From Paulinella micropora (Eukaryota > Cercozoa > Imbricatea > Euglyphida): DNA of 64,000 nucleotides. The DNA is taken from NCBI GenBank assembly GCA_009731375.1, contig BJOX01000025.1:542003-606002 (forward strand), read 5' to 3'. Of this stretch, positions 1 through 8,074 are shown one piece after another. The notes beneath the pieces are model-generated. The model ran no database searches. It worked only from the letters and a program-made list of their open reading frames with translations, and had not been told where the DNA came from. Both the position numbers and the translations under genes were made by a program. How positions within the stretch are numbered: position 1 is the first letter of the stretch; the number at the start of each line of letters is the position of its first letter.

Positions 1-471
1 TCACAAATTAGGAGAGGCAAAACTATAGTGGCCAGTAGCAAGCATATCGTCTGCCCACTGGGTCAGGAACTCTCTGAAAGCAGGCGTCCATCTAGGGCAG
101 GGAACCCAAATAGGCTGCGCGCCTGGACGTAGCTTCAAAGAGATAACGGTGTGCATAAAACAGCCAGCCTTTTCATGGAATCGGTTGCCGTAACGCTTTA
201 GAAAATCTTTCGCTCTTTTCTTCTGAGGGGGAGTGAGGTTGGAGCTAATAGTATCCGGGCCGAACTTGGGTTCAGGTGGTTCGGCCTTCTTTTCATTCTC
301 TTCGTCTAGGTATTGTCGGCATAATCGCTCTGAAAGCATCAAAACGGGGTCTGGGAATAGGCCTGTGATGTCATCTGGTGTGACGAGTAAAATACCTGGG
401 TCAGAAGTCATGTTCATAGAGATCCAGTCTAGACCGCTAATCGGGGGATGTTCCCTGTCATGCGGTAACAT
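1..471 (-). CDS. Reverse transcriptase, N-terminal fragment (retrotransposon pol)
   Basis: This ORF of 156 residues has the typical beginning of a Ty3/gypsy reverse transcriptase. The segment LTPPQKKRAKDFLKRYGNRF is followed by HTVISLKLRPGAQPIWVPCP and then a conserved-looking stretch ending GHYSFASPNL, which matches the strand just before the RT fingers. An upstream GLDWIS resembles the end of a retropepsin (the iLGxDWL motif). The ORF ends in TGA at positions 3-1, exactly where intact elements continue with the SP-x-V-x-V block, so the copy is truncated, frameshifted or cut by the window edge. It is probably part of the same element as the gag ORFs to the right. Confidence 0.7.
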   Translation of the reverse strand: MLPHDREHPPISGLDWISMNMTSDPGILLVTPDDITGLFPDPVLMLSERLCRQYLDEENEKKAEPPEPKFGPDTISSNLTPPQKKRAKDFLKRYGNRFHEKAGCFMHTVISLKLRPGAQPIWVPCPRWTPAFREFLTQWADDMLATGHYSFASPNL

Positions 472-525
472 TAGCTAGGCCACAATATGGGGTTTGATAT
501 GATTTGGATACGGCTCCGTGGGTTG

Positions 526-1887
526 TCACTGCATCCTGCATATCTCCGGCTCATGTTGAGGGGAGTGTGGTCGGAAGCGCAGCTGTCCCGGAGAAGGGGG
601 CGATTGACATTGTGATCCAGCCAATGTTCGAAGCATAAGCATCGAGTGGGATGGTACACGTTTCGTGTTTTGTTGCCGGAGATGGGTTGCGCGTGGTGCA
701 TATACATTGCTGCGCGTTTCCGGAACTAAGTTCTGGGGTCGGCTGTGAGCCGGTCGGGGCAGGCTAGGCTCGCTCCGCACGCGTCTCGGACCGCGCCTTG
801 GCAGTGTGCTTCGGGGTACATTTCTCTGAGCCGGAATACCCGTAGTCCATCTCTGGATCGGATTTTCTCTGCCATGGATCATGGCCTGTCGCATACGCTG
901 CTTTTGTACTTGGTGTTGAGAGCGTATGGGCTTGCGTTCATCTTGTGACACAGCCCGAAGGTACCGTCTACCTTGGCGGTCATAGGCTACTTCATGATAG
1001 TGCCATGTGCGTACCTTATGGGCTTTGCCGCGGCTGCCTCGTTTACTCCGCTCCTTGTTCTTATTCTTATCCTCCATCTTCTCCTGCTTATCTGTCGTCC
1101 GGCTTCCCGATGTTGCGCTCGGGGCTGGAGCAGAGCTGGAGGACGAAGATGAAGAAGAAGAAGATGAGGAAGAGGAGGATGAGGAGCAGTCTTTGTAGTC
1201 GTCGTCGTGACTGCGTCGTCGTCGTTGGTCGGGCTGGCAGCTGGTCTTGGGCATCTTGTATTTCCGGCATATCCGCTTGCTGGAACGACCGCTGCCGGTA
1301 TCCGCATCTTCGTCGGCGGGCGGAGAGTCTTCTCTTTCATCCTTGCCGCTACGTCCTTGACGTTCGTATTCCTCTTTCTCTTCCTCTTCCTCATTACGCG
1401 CTCTACTGTATTCCAATCGCCGCTGTGATCTCAAATCAGCGGATGAGAGGCCGCGTGGATTCGAGCGGGATGAAATGCGCGGAGAGGGGGAGATGCGGTC
1501 AGACGGAGACCCTTCCTCCAGCTGACTCCGGGAGACGCGCGAGGAAGGGATCTGAAATCCCCAGAGGCGTGACGTCGGCTGAAGAGATCTAGGACCCGTG
1601 ATTGTAAATCGTATAGCATGCGCTCCTTCCACGGCTGACACCGCGGAAGGAAGTGTGGGAGGACCCTGTGAGGAAGATGAAGATGATGCTGACGATGATG
1701 ACGATGATGACGATGATGACGATGACGATGATGACAAGTATGTCGATGGTGCTTGCGATAATAATGTGGGGGCAGCCGGTGAAAAGGGCGAAGGGGTGGG
1801 ATCCTGCCGAGCTCTGAGTTTCCATCGGTGGTCCAAATTCTTGGAGAGCCTGATGACTGGATAGGTCGTCTCCGGCCTTCCAGTCAC
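526..1887 (-). CDS. Ser/Arg-rich low-complexity ORF of the retroelement
   Basis: The ORF has 453 codons and no recognisable fold. It contains two long serine runs, a strongly basic Arg/Lys/Glu-rich middle and a His/Gln/Arg-rich end. Composition suits a disordered linker or nucleic-acid-binding tail between gag-like domains and pol. It sits immediately upstream, in the minus direction, of the RT fragment. The serine runs are encoded by degenerate GAT/GAC and GAA/GAG tracts on the plus strand, so part of the ORF may be simple-sequence expansion rather than selected protein. Confidence 0.35.
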   Translation of the reverse strand: MTGRPETTYPVIRLSKNLDHRWKLRARQDPTPSPFSPAAPTLLSQAPSTYLSSSSSSSSSSSSSSSASSSSSSQGPPTLPSAVSAVEGAHAIRFTITGPRSLQPTSRLWGFQIPSSRVSRSQLEEGSPSDRISPSPRISSRSNPRGLSSADLRSQRRLEYSRARNEEEEEKEEYERQGRSGKDEREDSPPADEDADTGSGRSSKRICRKYKMPKTSCQPDQRRRRSHDDDYKDCSSSSSSSSSSSSSSSSSSAPAPSATSGSRTTDKQEKMEDKNKNKERSKRGSRGKAHKVRTWHYHEVAYDRQGRRYLRAVSQDERKPIRSQHQVQKQRMRQAMIHGRENPIQRWTTGIPAQRNVPRSTLPRRGPRRVRSEPSLPRPAHSRPQNLVPETRSNVYAPRATHLRQQNTKRVPSHSMLMLRTLAGSQCQSPPSPGQLRFRPHSPQHEPEICRMQ

Positions 1888-1902
1888 CGGAGCGGGGGGA
1901 AG

Positions 1903-2761
1903 TTACCCGTTCGTGGAAAACATGTCCGCGTCCTGCTCAAGGATGACGTTTTGGAACATCGCAAACTCAAGACGGGAGTGTGTGTTCCAGGAAGAGACTG
2001 ACTCCCAACCAGGATCAACGGGGACTAGCGGAAGGTTTAGATAGGCCGCTATATCATGTGGATCCCGGAGGTCTACCCGAGTGCCAAGATAGGTCGAGGC
2101 GAGATCGAGGCGCACGATGTTTGGTATCGTTTCCTTGATATCCATTTCGTCCTGTATGGATGGGACACCGTAGGGGTAACCCTTGGCACGCAGTGCCCTC
2201 GAATACGGATTCAAGATGTCTGCAAGACAAGGTGAATACGTGCTTGGGTGCACTACGACCTGGGTTTCCTCGTAAGCCGGCACGTTGAGCATATGCTGCA
2301 GTGCCCGCACCTCTGTCTGCACCTGTATGAAAAAGGGGACAGTACCACTTCTGGTCGTGTGCCAAAGAAGGCAGCTTCTGAAAAAGATAGTCCTGTACCG
2401 GGGCTAAAGTGTCTATACCCCTGGTCCATCGCGCTTCCATAAATAAGGAAGGTTGATTTAACAGGTTCAGCTTTTGCTTCAATATTTCTCTGTCAGGGCT
2501 ATCAGTGAAGAGGCGCGCGAGTATGCCTCCATTGGAACTTACATCCCACTGATCTGTCGGGAGGATGGGATGATGTTTGTCCGTAGAACAAATTGTCATG
2601 TCAATGTTTGCGAAATAGTTCGCCGGCAGATCCGCGAAAAAGGAGAAAGTCGGGCGCGAAAATCCGATAGATCGCTTGACATCATGTGGGTGTGTGCAGT
2701 ATCTTATGGCAGAATTCGATGGCAATCGAAAAAGGTAGTAGAGACATGCAAACGATTGCAA
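1903..2761 (-). pseudogene. Unrecognised retroelement ORF, frameshifted
   Basis: Two overlapping minus-strand ORFs (2761-2054 and 2322-1903) look like one protein broken by a frameshift near 2,320. The first frame is globular in composition up to KWYCPLF and turns Arg/Gly/Ser-rich after that. The second frame takes over with RALQHMLNVPAYEETQVVVH and stays globular to its stop near MFSTNG. I do not recognise the family. Its position between gag-like and RT parts suggests it belongs to the element. A second gag-like domain or an accessory ORF are the options. Confidence 0.45.
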
Positions 2762-2844
2762 TAAGCGCTCAAAGGCAAATGGTATCGTACGAAAATAGGG
2801 CAGCCGAGATAGTCTTCATCATGCCGTCCTATGCTCCCCCTTGA

Positions 2845-3843
2845 TCATGCCGGTTCCGCCGATACAGTGTGCGACCATGGAAATGAGACTACGTGGTTCA
2901 TAATCTGCTGAGACACACTCTGTCCCCCATGTCCCGGGTAGAGTCCTGATAGGTGGCCCATGAAACCATATGGTCGTTCGTGCGAGTATGATATGTAATG
3001 CCTGAAAAGCAGGTTATCGGATATCGGGTCTTCCTGGTCCACCCCAAAAGCCAGAATTGAGGCCAATTGAGCTCTGGATCGTCCCCAAACCGGCGGATGG
3101 TGAAACATCGTCAGTGGGGTCCGATTCATAACCATGGCAGGCAATACCAACTTGAGAGGGAGACCGCTCAGCAGATTACTGATATGCTTCGGGATACGGT
3201 TCGTTTCGACGAACGGGATGTTGCAGCGGTTGGTTACCGCGGGGTTTTGAAAGCGATCGTGATGAGCATCCACTTCGGTGCGTTTATCGATGCACATCCA
3301 ATCATCCTGGGGGTTGGTTTGTATGGGGGCTGGTCCTTGCAAGCAAGGAATATCAATGATGCATTCCGACAGGAGGACATCCTCGGGCTGGGAAATGCCC
3401 GTGCCACGCTCCTGATGGCAGACGTTCATGGTTTTCATAGTGACACCTGCAAAGGTATGAACGACTTGACAGTCGATGTAACCTGGGCCAATATAAGGCG
3501 CGATATATCCCTTGTTGTCGAGGAAAATACGGTCTCTTTGGTTGACTTGCGCCATGATTTCTGGCAACTGGCGTAGGGATATCCAGGCCCACGCCTTAGC
3601 CTGTTGGACCCTAGGGGCTACGTACGCTACTGATCTAATCAGTTGGCTCGAGTATAAGCAGGCTACGTAACTATGTTGGTGCATGTCCTCATATCTTGTC
3701 AACTGACGGAGCTGTGAGAAGCACCGATCTAGATGTATGTTGCCGCCATGAAGCGGGATTTGATACCCACCGTCCTCGCGGATCTCGAATCGGTGTCGCA
3801 CTATCGTGATATTGCCTGGATCGTCAAAAGACGGGTCCTCGTA
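2845..3843 (-). CDS. Unrecognised globular ORF of the retroelement
   Basis: This open frame of about 330 codons follows a TAG at 3846-3844. It has balanced, globular composition (EIREDGGYQIPLHGGNIHLD near the start, PERPYG-like and WSHTVSAEPA near the end) and no simple repeats, unlike its neighbours. No ATG start is evident; the frame is probably continuous with the Ser/Pro-rich frame upstream through a single frameshift near 3,840. No catalytic motif was recognised. It probably represents a structural (gag-like) or element-specific domain. Confidence 0.4.
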   Translation of the reverse strand, partial: YEDPSFDDPGNITIVRHRFEIREDGGYQIPLHGGNIHLDRCFSQLRQLTRYEDMHQHSYVACLYSSQLIRSVAYVAPRVQQAKAWAWISLRQLPEIMAQVNQRDRIFLDNKGYIAPYIGPGYIDCQVVHTFAGVTMKTMNVCHQERGTGISQPEDVLLSECIIDIPCLQGPAPIQTNPQDDWMCIDKRTEVDAHHDRFQNPAVTNRCNIPFVETNRIPKHISNLLSGLPLKLVLPAMVMNRTPLTMFHHPPVWGRSRAQLASILAFGVDQEDPISDNLLFRHYISYSHERPYGFMGHLSGLYPGHGGQSVSQQIMNHVVSFPWSHTVSAEPA

Positions 3844-4390
3844 CTATTACCTGCCTTTCCTCGTAGACCCGCTCTCCGTGGAGTTGTAGGTCTTCCCTGG
3901 TCAAGTTGTCTCATGCCAGTATCCGTTATAGCGCGGCCTCGGACCGCTATGAGCTGAAGGTTAGTCAGATTCGAATCTCCTTGTGGGGAGATTGATCCAT
4001 AGCGGCAGGACATGAGAGAAAACCCTAATGATCGCTGTGATCCATGTGTCCAAAATTGTGGCAGTCCTGGTATAGGAGGTTGCTGGACTAAGGGCGGAAG
4101 TGATCGCGGCGAGGAGGACGATGAGGAGCTAGCTTGTGATAGTGGTACAGGCGTAGCGGTTTGACGCGCCGGTGTCCCTGACGACGACGTCGCCGCCGGG
4201 GGCGTGCCATCTATCGCTATAACCTCCCTTTCCGACTGAGTCGGTCCTGGAGGAGAAAGTAGTGCGTTAGGAGACGTGACGTTCGAAAGAGCGGGCGACG
4301 TAACGCTAGCACCTTTTTGTGCCTTCCGTGGGAAGACGGTGACGTGAACCAAGTGGCCCCGCTGGTAGTCAGCTGCAGGTCGTGGCGAGG
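3801..4390 (-). CDS. Ser/Pro/Thr-rich segment preceding the unknown ORF
   Basis: This is a minus-strand open frame rich in Ser, Pro, Thr and Ala, ending in TAG near 3,801. Upstream of about 4,390 the same frame is only the antisense of the zinc-knuckle ORF, so the likely sense portion starts there. It looks like a disordered linker leading into the ORF at 3843-2845 in another frame. The frame change is either a decay lesion or a sequencing error. Confidence 0.3.
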
Positions 4391-4817
4391 CAAGCTCCGG
4401 TCCCATCAGCAGAACAAGCCGAAGTCTGGCCCGGGCCCGGACCAACGCAAGGGCTCTGCGCCTTCGAGTTCGTACGGCGGGCGTACAACCAAGACTGCAC
4501 GCTTTTCTGGGGCCAACGCGATCAAAGTCGCCAAGCCGGCCCAGTGGACGAAGGACCCCGCCAAGGAGAACCGCGCGCCACACAACAAGAGCTCCGAGCC
4601 CTGCGCCTATTGTCAACACTTCGGCAAGGTAGAGAAACCAAATCATACACTCGAAGTCTGTAGGACACGCACGAGCGATCTGGAGAAGGGGCTCAACTCG
4701 CATTGGTGCCCCCCGCGGGCCGGGAACGCGCAGGCCCCGGACAGAAGGATCGACGCGGAAAAGACCGCAATGTATGGCGGCGGTGATGGCGGCTCAAGCG
4801 ACGGTAGACGACACTAG
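4317..4817 (+). CDS. Gag C-terminal nucleocapsid with a CCHC-type zinc knuckle
   Basis: This plus-strand ORF is basic and Ser/Gly/Lys-rich. It carries CAYCQHFGKVEKPNHTLEVC, which is C-x2-C-x10-H-x4-C. That is a zinc knuckle with a longer loop than the usual C-x2-C-x4-H-x4-C of nucleocapsid proteins. The ORF overlaps the protease ORF (from 4774) in a frame that needs a +1 shift, an arrangement compatible with a gag-pro programmed shift. The part before about 4,380 is probably not element sequence in this orientation. It is opposite in strand to the gag ORFs at 5.85-8.07 kb. Confidence 0.55.
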   Translation: MCLPWEDGDVNQVAPLVVSCRSWRGKLRSHQQNKPKSGPGPDQRKGSAPSSSYGGRTTKTARFSGANAIKVAKPAQWTKDPAKENRAPHNKSSEPCAYCQHFGKVEKPNHTLEVCRTRTSDLEKGLNSHWCPPRAGNAQAPDRRIDAEKTAMYGGGDGGSSDGRRH

Positions 4818-6018
4818 CCAGGTAAGCACCCATCATATATTGGACGACGGGACTGACACGGCTCTTGAATGCCGTTATGTTGCTCCCGTACGACCTCGTA
4901 AGGCAAATGTCCTCCAAGGACGGGTCCTGGCTATTGCCGGACTGGATCAGACCGCCGACAAGGCTATCGACATCTTTGTCATAGTTGACACTGGATGTAA
5001 TACCCTGGGGCTGATCCACCCACGCTTGTCCTCCAAGATGGGCCTGACTGAAATGAATTTGCCCGTCCTGACAGCCCGCACGGCTCAAGGGATCATAACT
5101 ATGGTTAGAGGCATACGTCTCTACATCCAAGTCCTCCCTACAAGAGGCTGGGATGAGATTTACCTTTACACCTCTCAGCATGTTCCCCCGGGAGCGGATA
5201 TTTTGCTTGGTACTGCCCTTATCATGCAGACCAACATATCCACGGATGCCCTTTTCACCCGTATGGCAGCTGGCCAACAGTGGCCGGCCGTGCCGACACG
5301 GGCGGAGGACGAACAAATCCTCTTGGATGAGTTTGAGATCCTGACCCCGCCCCGACAGCCCAGCGAGACTGTCAATCAGGTTTTGAAAAGCAGGACAATC
5401 CTAAGAGATGGTCCCTGCCAACAGGTGGTCACGCTGATGGACCTCCCCTCGGATGATAAGGAGGAGGAAGCCCAAAAGCAAGACCTTAAGGAATGTCTTT
5501 TTAGTCTCCTGCCTTTGGTGGCGATCACCACTGACGGGAGTGATGATGAACAGGAACAGGAAGAGAAAGAAGAAAGCGAAGAGAAGACAGACGAGACGGA
5601 GGAGAAGCAGGAGGACAGTACTGACCGTACATTGCCTACACCGCGACAGACACTGTCTCGGACCACAGCGGCCCGACTGGACCGTACACCGGTCTCGGCT
5701 TTTCCGATCACGGGTCTTCCCCCAATACGCGAGGAGGACATGACTCCTCAGGGACCACCGTCACCTAGTGAGACGGCGACACCAGCCCAGGCTGATCTTG
5801 AAGGAGCCACCGCTTCAAGCTCAAGCTCGAGTTCTTCGAGCTCGGGGCAAGATCACCGGGCCACGCAAGCCTCACAAGAGACTCCCGGAGGACTATCACC
5901 CACTCCCTCCACCGCGTCTCCTAGCGAGTGGGCACGCAAGCCCGGATCGGCCGCTACGCCTCTTGGCTTCCTCGTGCTCTCCTTGGCACTCTCCTTACGA
6001 GGAGGGCGCCGGCCGTAG
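4774..6018 (+). CDS. Retropepsin-like aspartic protease plus acidic/Ser-rich tail
   Basis: Residues 66-80 read IDIFVIVDTGCNTLG, a retropepsin active-site loop with catalytic Asp in DTG at residues 72-74. About 80 residues later ADILLGTALIMQ matches the second conserved ILG strand that completes the half-barrel. The spacing fits a retroviral-type protease of about 100 residues, active as a dimer and expected to cut Gag-Pol. After residue 200 the chain becomes acidic (EQEQEEKEESEEKTDE) and then Ser/Pro-rich with a run of ten serines. Beyond about 5,850 this ORF is antisense to the gag ORF on the other strand, so the true element junction lies near there. Confidence 0.6.
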   Translation: MAAVMAAQATVDDTSQVSTHHILDDGTDTALECRYVAPVRPRKANVLQGRVLAIAGLDQTADKAIDIFVIVDTGCNTLGLIHPRLSSKMGLTEMNLPVLTARTAQGIITMVRGIRLYIQVLPTRGWDEIYLYTSQHVPPGADILLGTALIMQTNISTDALFTRMAAGQQWPAVPTRAEDEQILLDEFEILTPPRQPSETVNQVLKSRTILRDGPCQQVVTLMDLPSDDKEEEAQKQDLKECLFSLLPLVAITTDGSDDEQEQEEKEESEEKTDETEEKQEDSTDRTLPTPRQTLSRTTAARLDRTPVSAFPITGLPPIREEDMTPQGPPSPSETATPAQADLEGATASSSSSSSSSSGQDHRATQASQETPGGLSPTPSTASPSEWARKPGSAATPLGFLVLSLALSLRGGRRP

Positions 6019-6503
6019 TCGGAATCCGGTGCAGTTAGGATCATCATCTTGGGGTCCCAATCCGTCAAGGTACGCGGGTTAGCCTTGAGGATGAGGTACC
6101 TCATTTCCTCCAACGTGCGTGTCGGCGCAATGCCCCGCTTCTTCCTTTCCATCTGCAGGGCCTCTATGTGTTGTATCTCCATAGGGGAGACACATCGCCG
6201 GGCTACCTCATACTTATGGGATTCCTCGGCCACAAGGCCTTCGTTCTGCAGCTGTCTCAAGAGCTTCTGTAAACGCGTGACATAAGTGGCCATGTTCTCT
6301 TTCGACCGTCTCTTTATGTCATTCCTGTAACTCGGGCGGAAAGGCTTGGTAACGTCGTAGACGCTGTCGATTTTCCATCGTGAGTCTACTCGGTAGTCCA
6401 GCCAGATCCATGGCAAGAGCTGCAGAGACTTCATGTAGGAGTCTTTGGAAGAAGTTCTTGCCGACCACGCGTTGAGGAAGATCTCGGCCTCAGACTGGGT
6501 CAT
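5853..6503 (-). CDS. Gag capsid-like ORF
   Basis: The segment from WIWLDYRVDSRWKIDSVYDV through YVTRLQKLLRQLQNEGLV is helix-rich and resembles the C-terminal capsid region of LTR-retrotransposon Gag. The ORF begins with ATG (6503-6501), which overlaps the TGA (6502-6500) of the preceding gag ORF as ATGA. Beyond about residue 165 (roughly position 6,005) it becomes basic and then runs antisense to the plus-strand protease ORF, so the element is probably rearranged there. A zinc knuckle would be expected next and is found inverted at 4.3-4.8 kb. Confidence 0.5.
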   Translation of the reverse strand: MTQSEAEIFLNAWSARTSSKDSYMKSLQLLPWIWLDYRVDSRWKIDSVYDVTKPFRPSYRNDIKRRSKENMATYVTRLQKLLRQLQNEGLVAEESHKYEVARRCVSPMEIQHIEALQMERKKRGIAPTRTLEEMRYLILKANPRTLTDWDPKMMILTAPDSDYGRRPPRKESAKESTRKPRGVAADPGLRAHSLGDAVEGVGDSPPGVSCEACVAR

Positions 6504-8074
6504 AAAAAGGAAAGATTTGAAAGAAACAGGCGCAAGGTGTATCCTAATGATACGTGGTCGAACTTGAGCTTTTTGATCTCCCTCAGACGACGTTGTCGTC
6601 GTTTGGTAGCCAACTCAAATGGCGCCACCATCATAAGGACGGTGCTGCCACTAAAGCGTATACCATTCCGGGTACGTGACGGCTCGGAACTACTCGACGA
6701 GGGCTGCTCGCCACTACTAGAGGATGCACTAGTTGTCTCTCTATTCCCAGACGGGTTGTCCACCTCCACTTCGATCGTCGGGGCAGCTGGGCTGGCTAAA
6801 GCAGTTCCGGCTACCTCTGGCGTGACCGCTGCGGAGGCTGCGGTTTCCGCGACCGCCGTCCCGGTCTCTCCATCTTCGTCGCTCCCACCAGCTGGCGGGA
6901 GCGATTGCCTAACTGTGGAGAAAGTCACGATACGTGGAGGGGCAGAACGGGGTCGGCTTGAGGACTGCCCGATTCGGGGGGATAGGGGGAGGCTGTCACA
7001 GTCGGCTGGCTCTGCCCCTCGCTCTGGAGAGAAAGAGAACAGAGGCCCTTTCGACTCTTCTTCCTCCTCGACTACCCTTCCATATGGGGAGACAAAAAGC
7101 GTGCCGCTGTCTTCGTACCGGGAGTCCGTAGGGGAGGCGAATGATCCCGGAAGGCTTGGGCTCCGTTGAGAAAACCTCGGGGTCGGGGATGAAACATACC
7201 CTGATGCTAGTGGGGAAAATGCCCCGTCAGCAGCCGGTCTCGGTCGGGAAAACAGGGAACGCTGTGCCTCTGACCAGCCTATGGGGCCCAGACTATTTCC
7301 TGAAGGGCGAGAGGGTCGATCTGGGAAGGCTGTGATGGGGCCACCAAAGCGTTGGGAGCCAGTTGGGGGGAACCTCACCGGGGCGGGGGCCACCATGAAG
7401 CGCGATGACGATGCTGCCACCGTAGCAGGAGGCATCGTCGCTGCAGTAGCTGTAGCCGTAGTCGTAGTCGTAGTTGTAGTTGTAGTCGTCGCTCCTGCCA
7501 GCGGGGGGCCAGTTGAGCCCATGGTAGGAGCCGCCGTGGCCGCTGGTGCCGGAATTGTCACGTAGCGTGTGGAGCTGGGGACGTTGTCCGGGGACAGAAC
7601 CCAACCGACCTTCTTCGCAAGGTCGTTGTACCTACTTATAGCTAGGTCTCTCTCACCTCTATAAGCGGTCCACTTGTGGAAAGTGGATGGGTCCAACCAA
7701 TAATCCACCATCTGCTCAAGGGGCTGCATGGGGAGAAAAGGCTCCTCCTCAAGATTGAGAAGGCAGTGCTTTACTGCTTTTGCTAAGAGGGGGCCGAGGT
7801 CCTTATTTAAAGGCATTAGTACGACCTTAATGAAGTGGGCGCGGCTGATTCCGTCCGACTGGGGCGAGAGCTTCTTGGCAGAGCCGTCCTTGAGGTCCTT
7901 CCTGTATGTGTCTATGAAGGGAACCTTGAGGTTTGTGCGCAGCGTACGAGAGATGTTGAGGCATTCCTCTCGATGGTAGATTTCCTGACTGACCAGGTCG
8001 TAATTGGGGCGAGGAAATGAGGCTGGAAGGCTCATTTTGTTACACCTGAACGTAGAAAGCCCACGATGTAGCAA
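6500..8074 (-). CDS. Gag N-terminal ORF with low-complexity linker
   Basis: The 524-codon ORF most likely starts at an internal ATG at 8035-8033 (MSLPASFPRPNYDL). About 160 residues are helical and globular in character, including LMPLNKDLGPLLAKAVKHCL and MVDYWLDPSTFHKW. They are followed by some 300 residues of Ala/Thr/Ser/Pro-rich linker that includes a Thr run. The last codons are S-F-L-stop (TCC TTT TTA TGA), directly overlapping the ATG of the next gag ORF. No known domain could be named with certainty; the assignment to Gag rests on position, composition and the capsid-like ORF that follows. Confidence 0.5.
   Translation of the reverse strand: MLHRGLSTFRCNKMSLPASFPRPNYDLVSQEIYHREECLNISRTLRTNLKVPFIDTYRKDLKDGSAKKLSPQSDGISRAHFIKVVLMPLNKDLGPLLAKAVKHCLLNLEEEPFLPMQPLEQMVDYWLDPSTFHKWTAYRGERDLAISRYNDLAKKVGWVLSPDNVPSSTRYVTIPAPAATAAPTMGSTGPPLAGATTTTTTTTTTTATATAATMPPATVAASSSRFMVAPAPVRFPPTGSQRFGGPITAFPDRPSRPSGNSLGPIGWSEAQRSLFSRPRPAADGAFSPLASGYVSSPTPRFSQRSPSLPGSFASPTDSRYEDSGTLFVSPYGRVVEEEEESKGPLFSFSPERGAEPADCDSLPLSPRIGQSSSRPRSAPPRIVTFSTVRQSLPPAGGSDEDGETGTAVAETAASAAVTPEVAGTALASPAAPTIEVEVDNPSGNRETTSASSSSGEQPSSSSSEPSRTRNGIRFSGSTVLMMVAPFELATKRRQRRLREIKKLKFDHVSLGYTLRLFLSNLSFL

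Larger units (their letters stand above)
1..8074 (-). mobile_element. Scrambled Ty3/gypsy-like LTR retrotransposon remnant
   Basis: Gag-like ORFs (8074-5853) and the amino end of a reverse transcriptase (471-1) read on the minus strand. A CCHC-type zinc knuckle and a retropepsin with a DTG active site read on the plus strand between about 4.39 and 5.85 kb. The expected order gag-NC-PR-RT is therefore broken by an inverted middle block, or by a misassembly. Several ORFs change frame, and the RT ORF meets a TGA at the left edge. No LTR pair, primer-binding site, RNase H or integrase is visible; these would lie to the left of the window or be lost. Long serine runs separate the folded parts. Assignment to Ty3/gypsy rests on the RT and protease motifs; the superfamily is an inference. 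Confidence 0.75.

Noticed and set aside
3801-4703. A single 300-codon minus-strand gene
   Set aside because: Its first third is antisense to the zinc-knuckle ORF; only the part below about 4,390 is plausibly sense.
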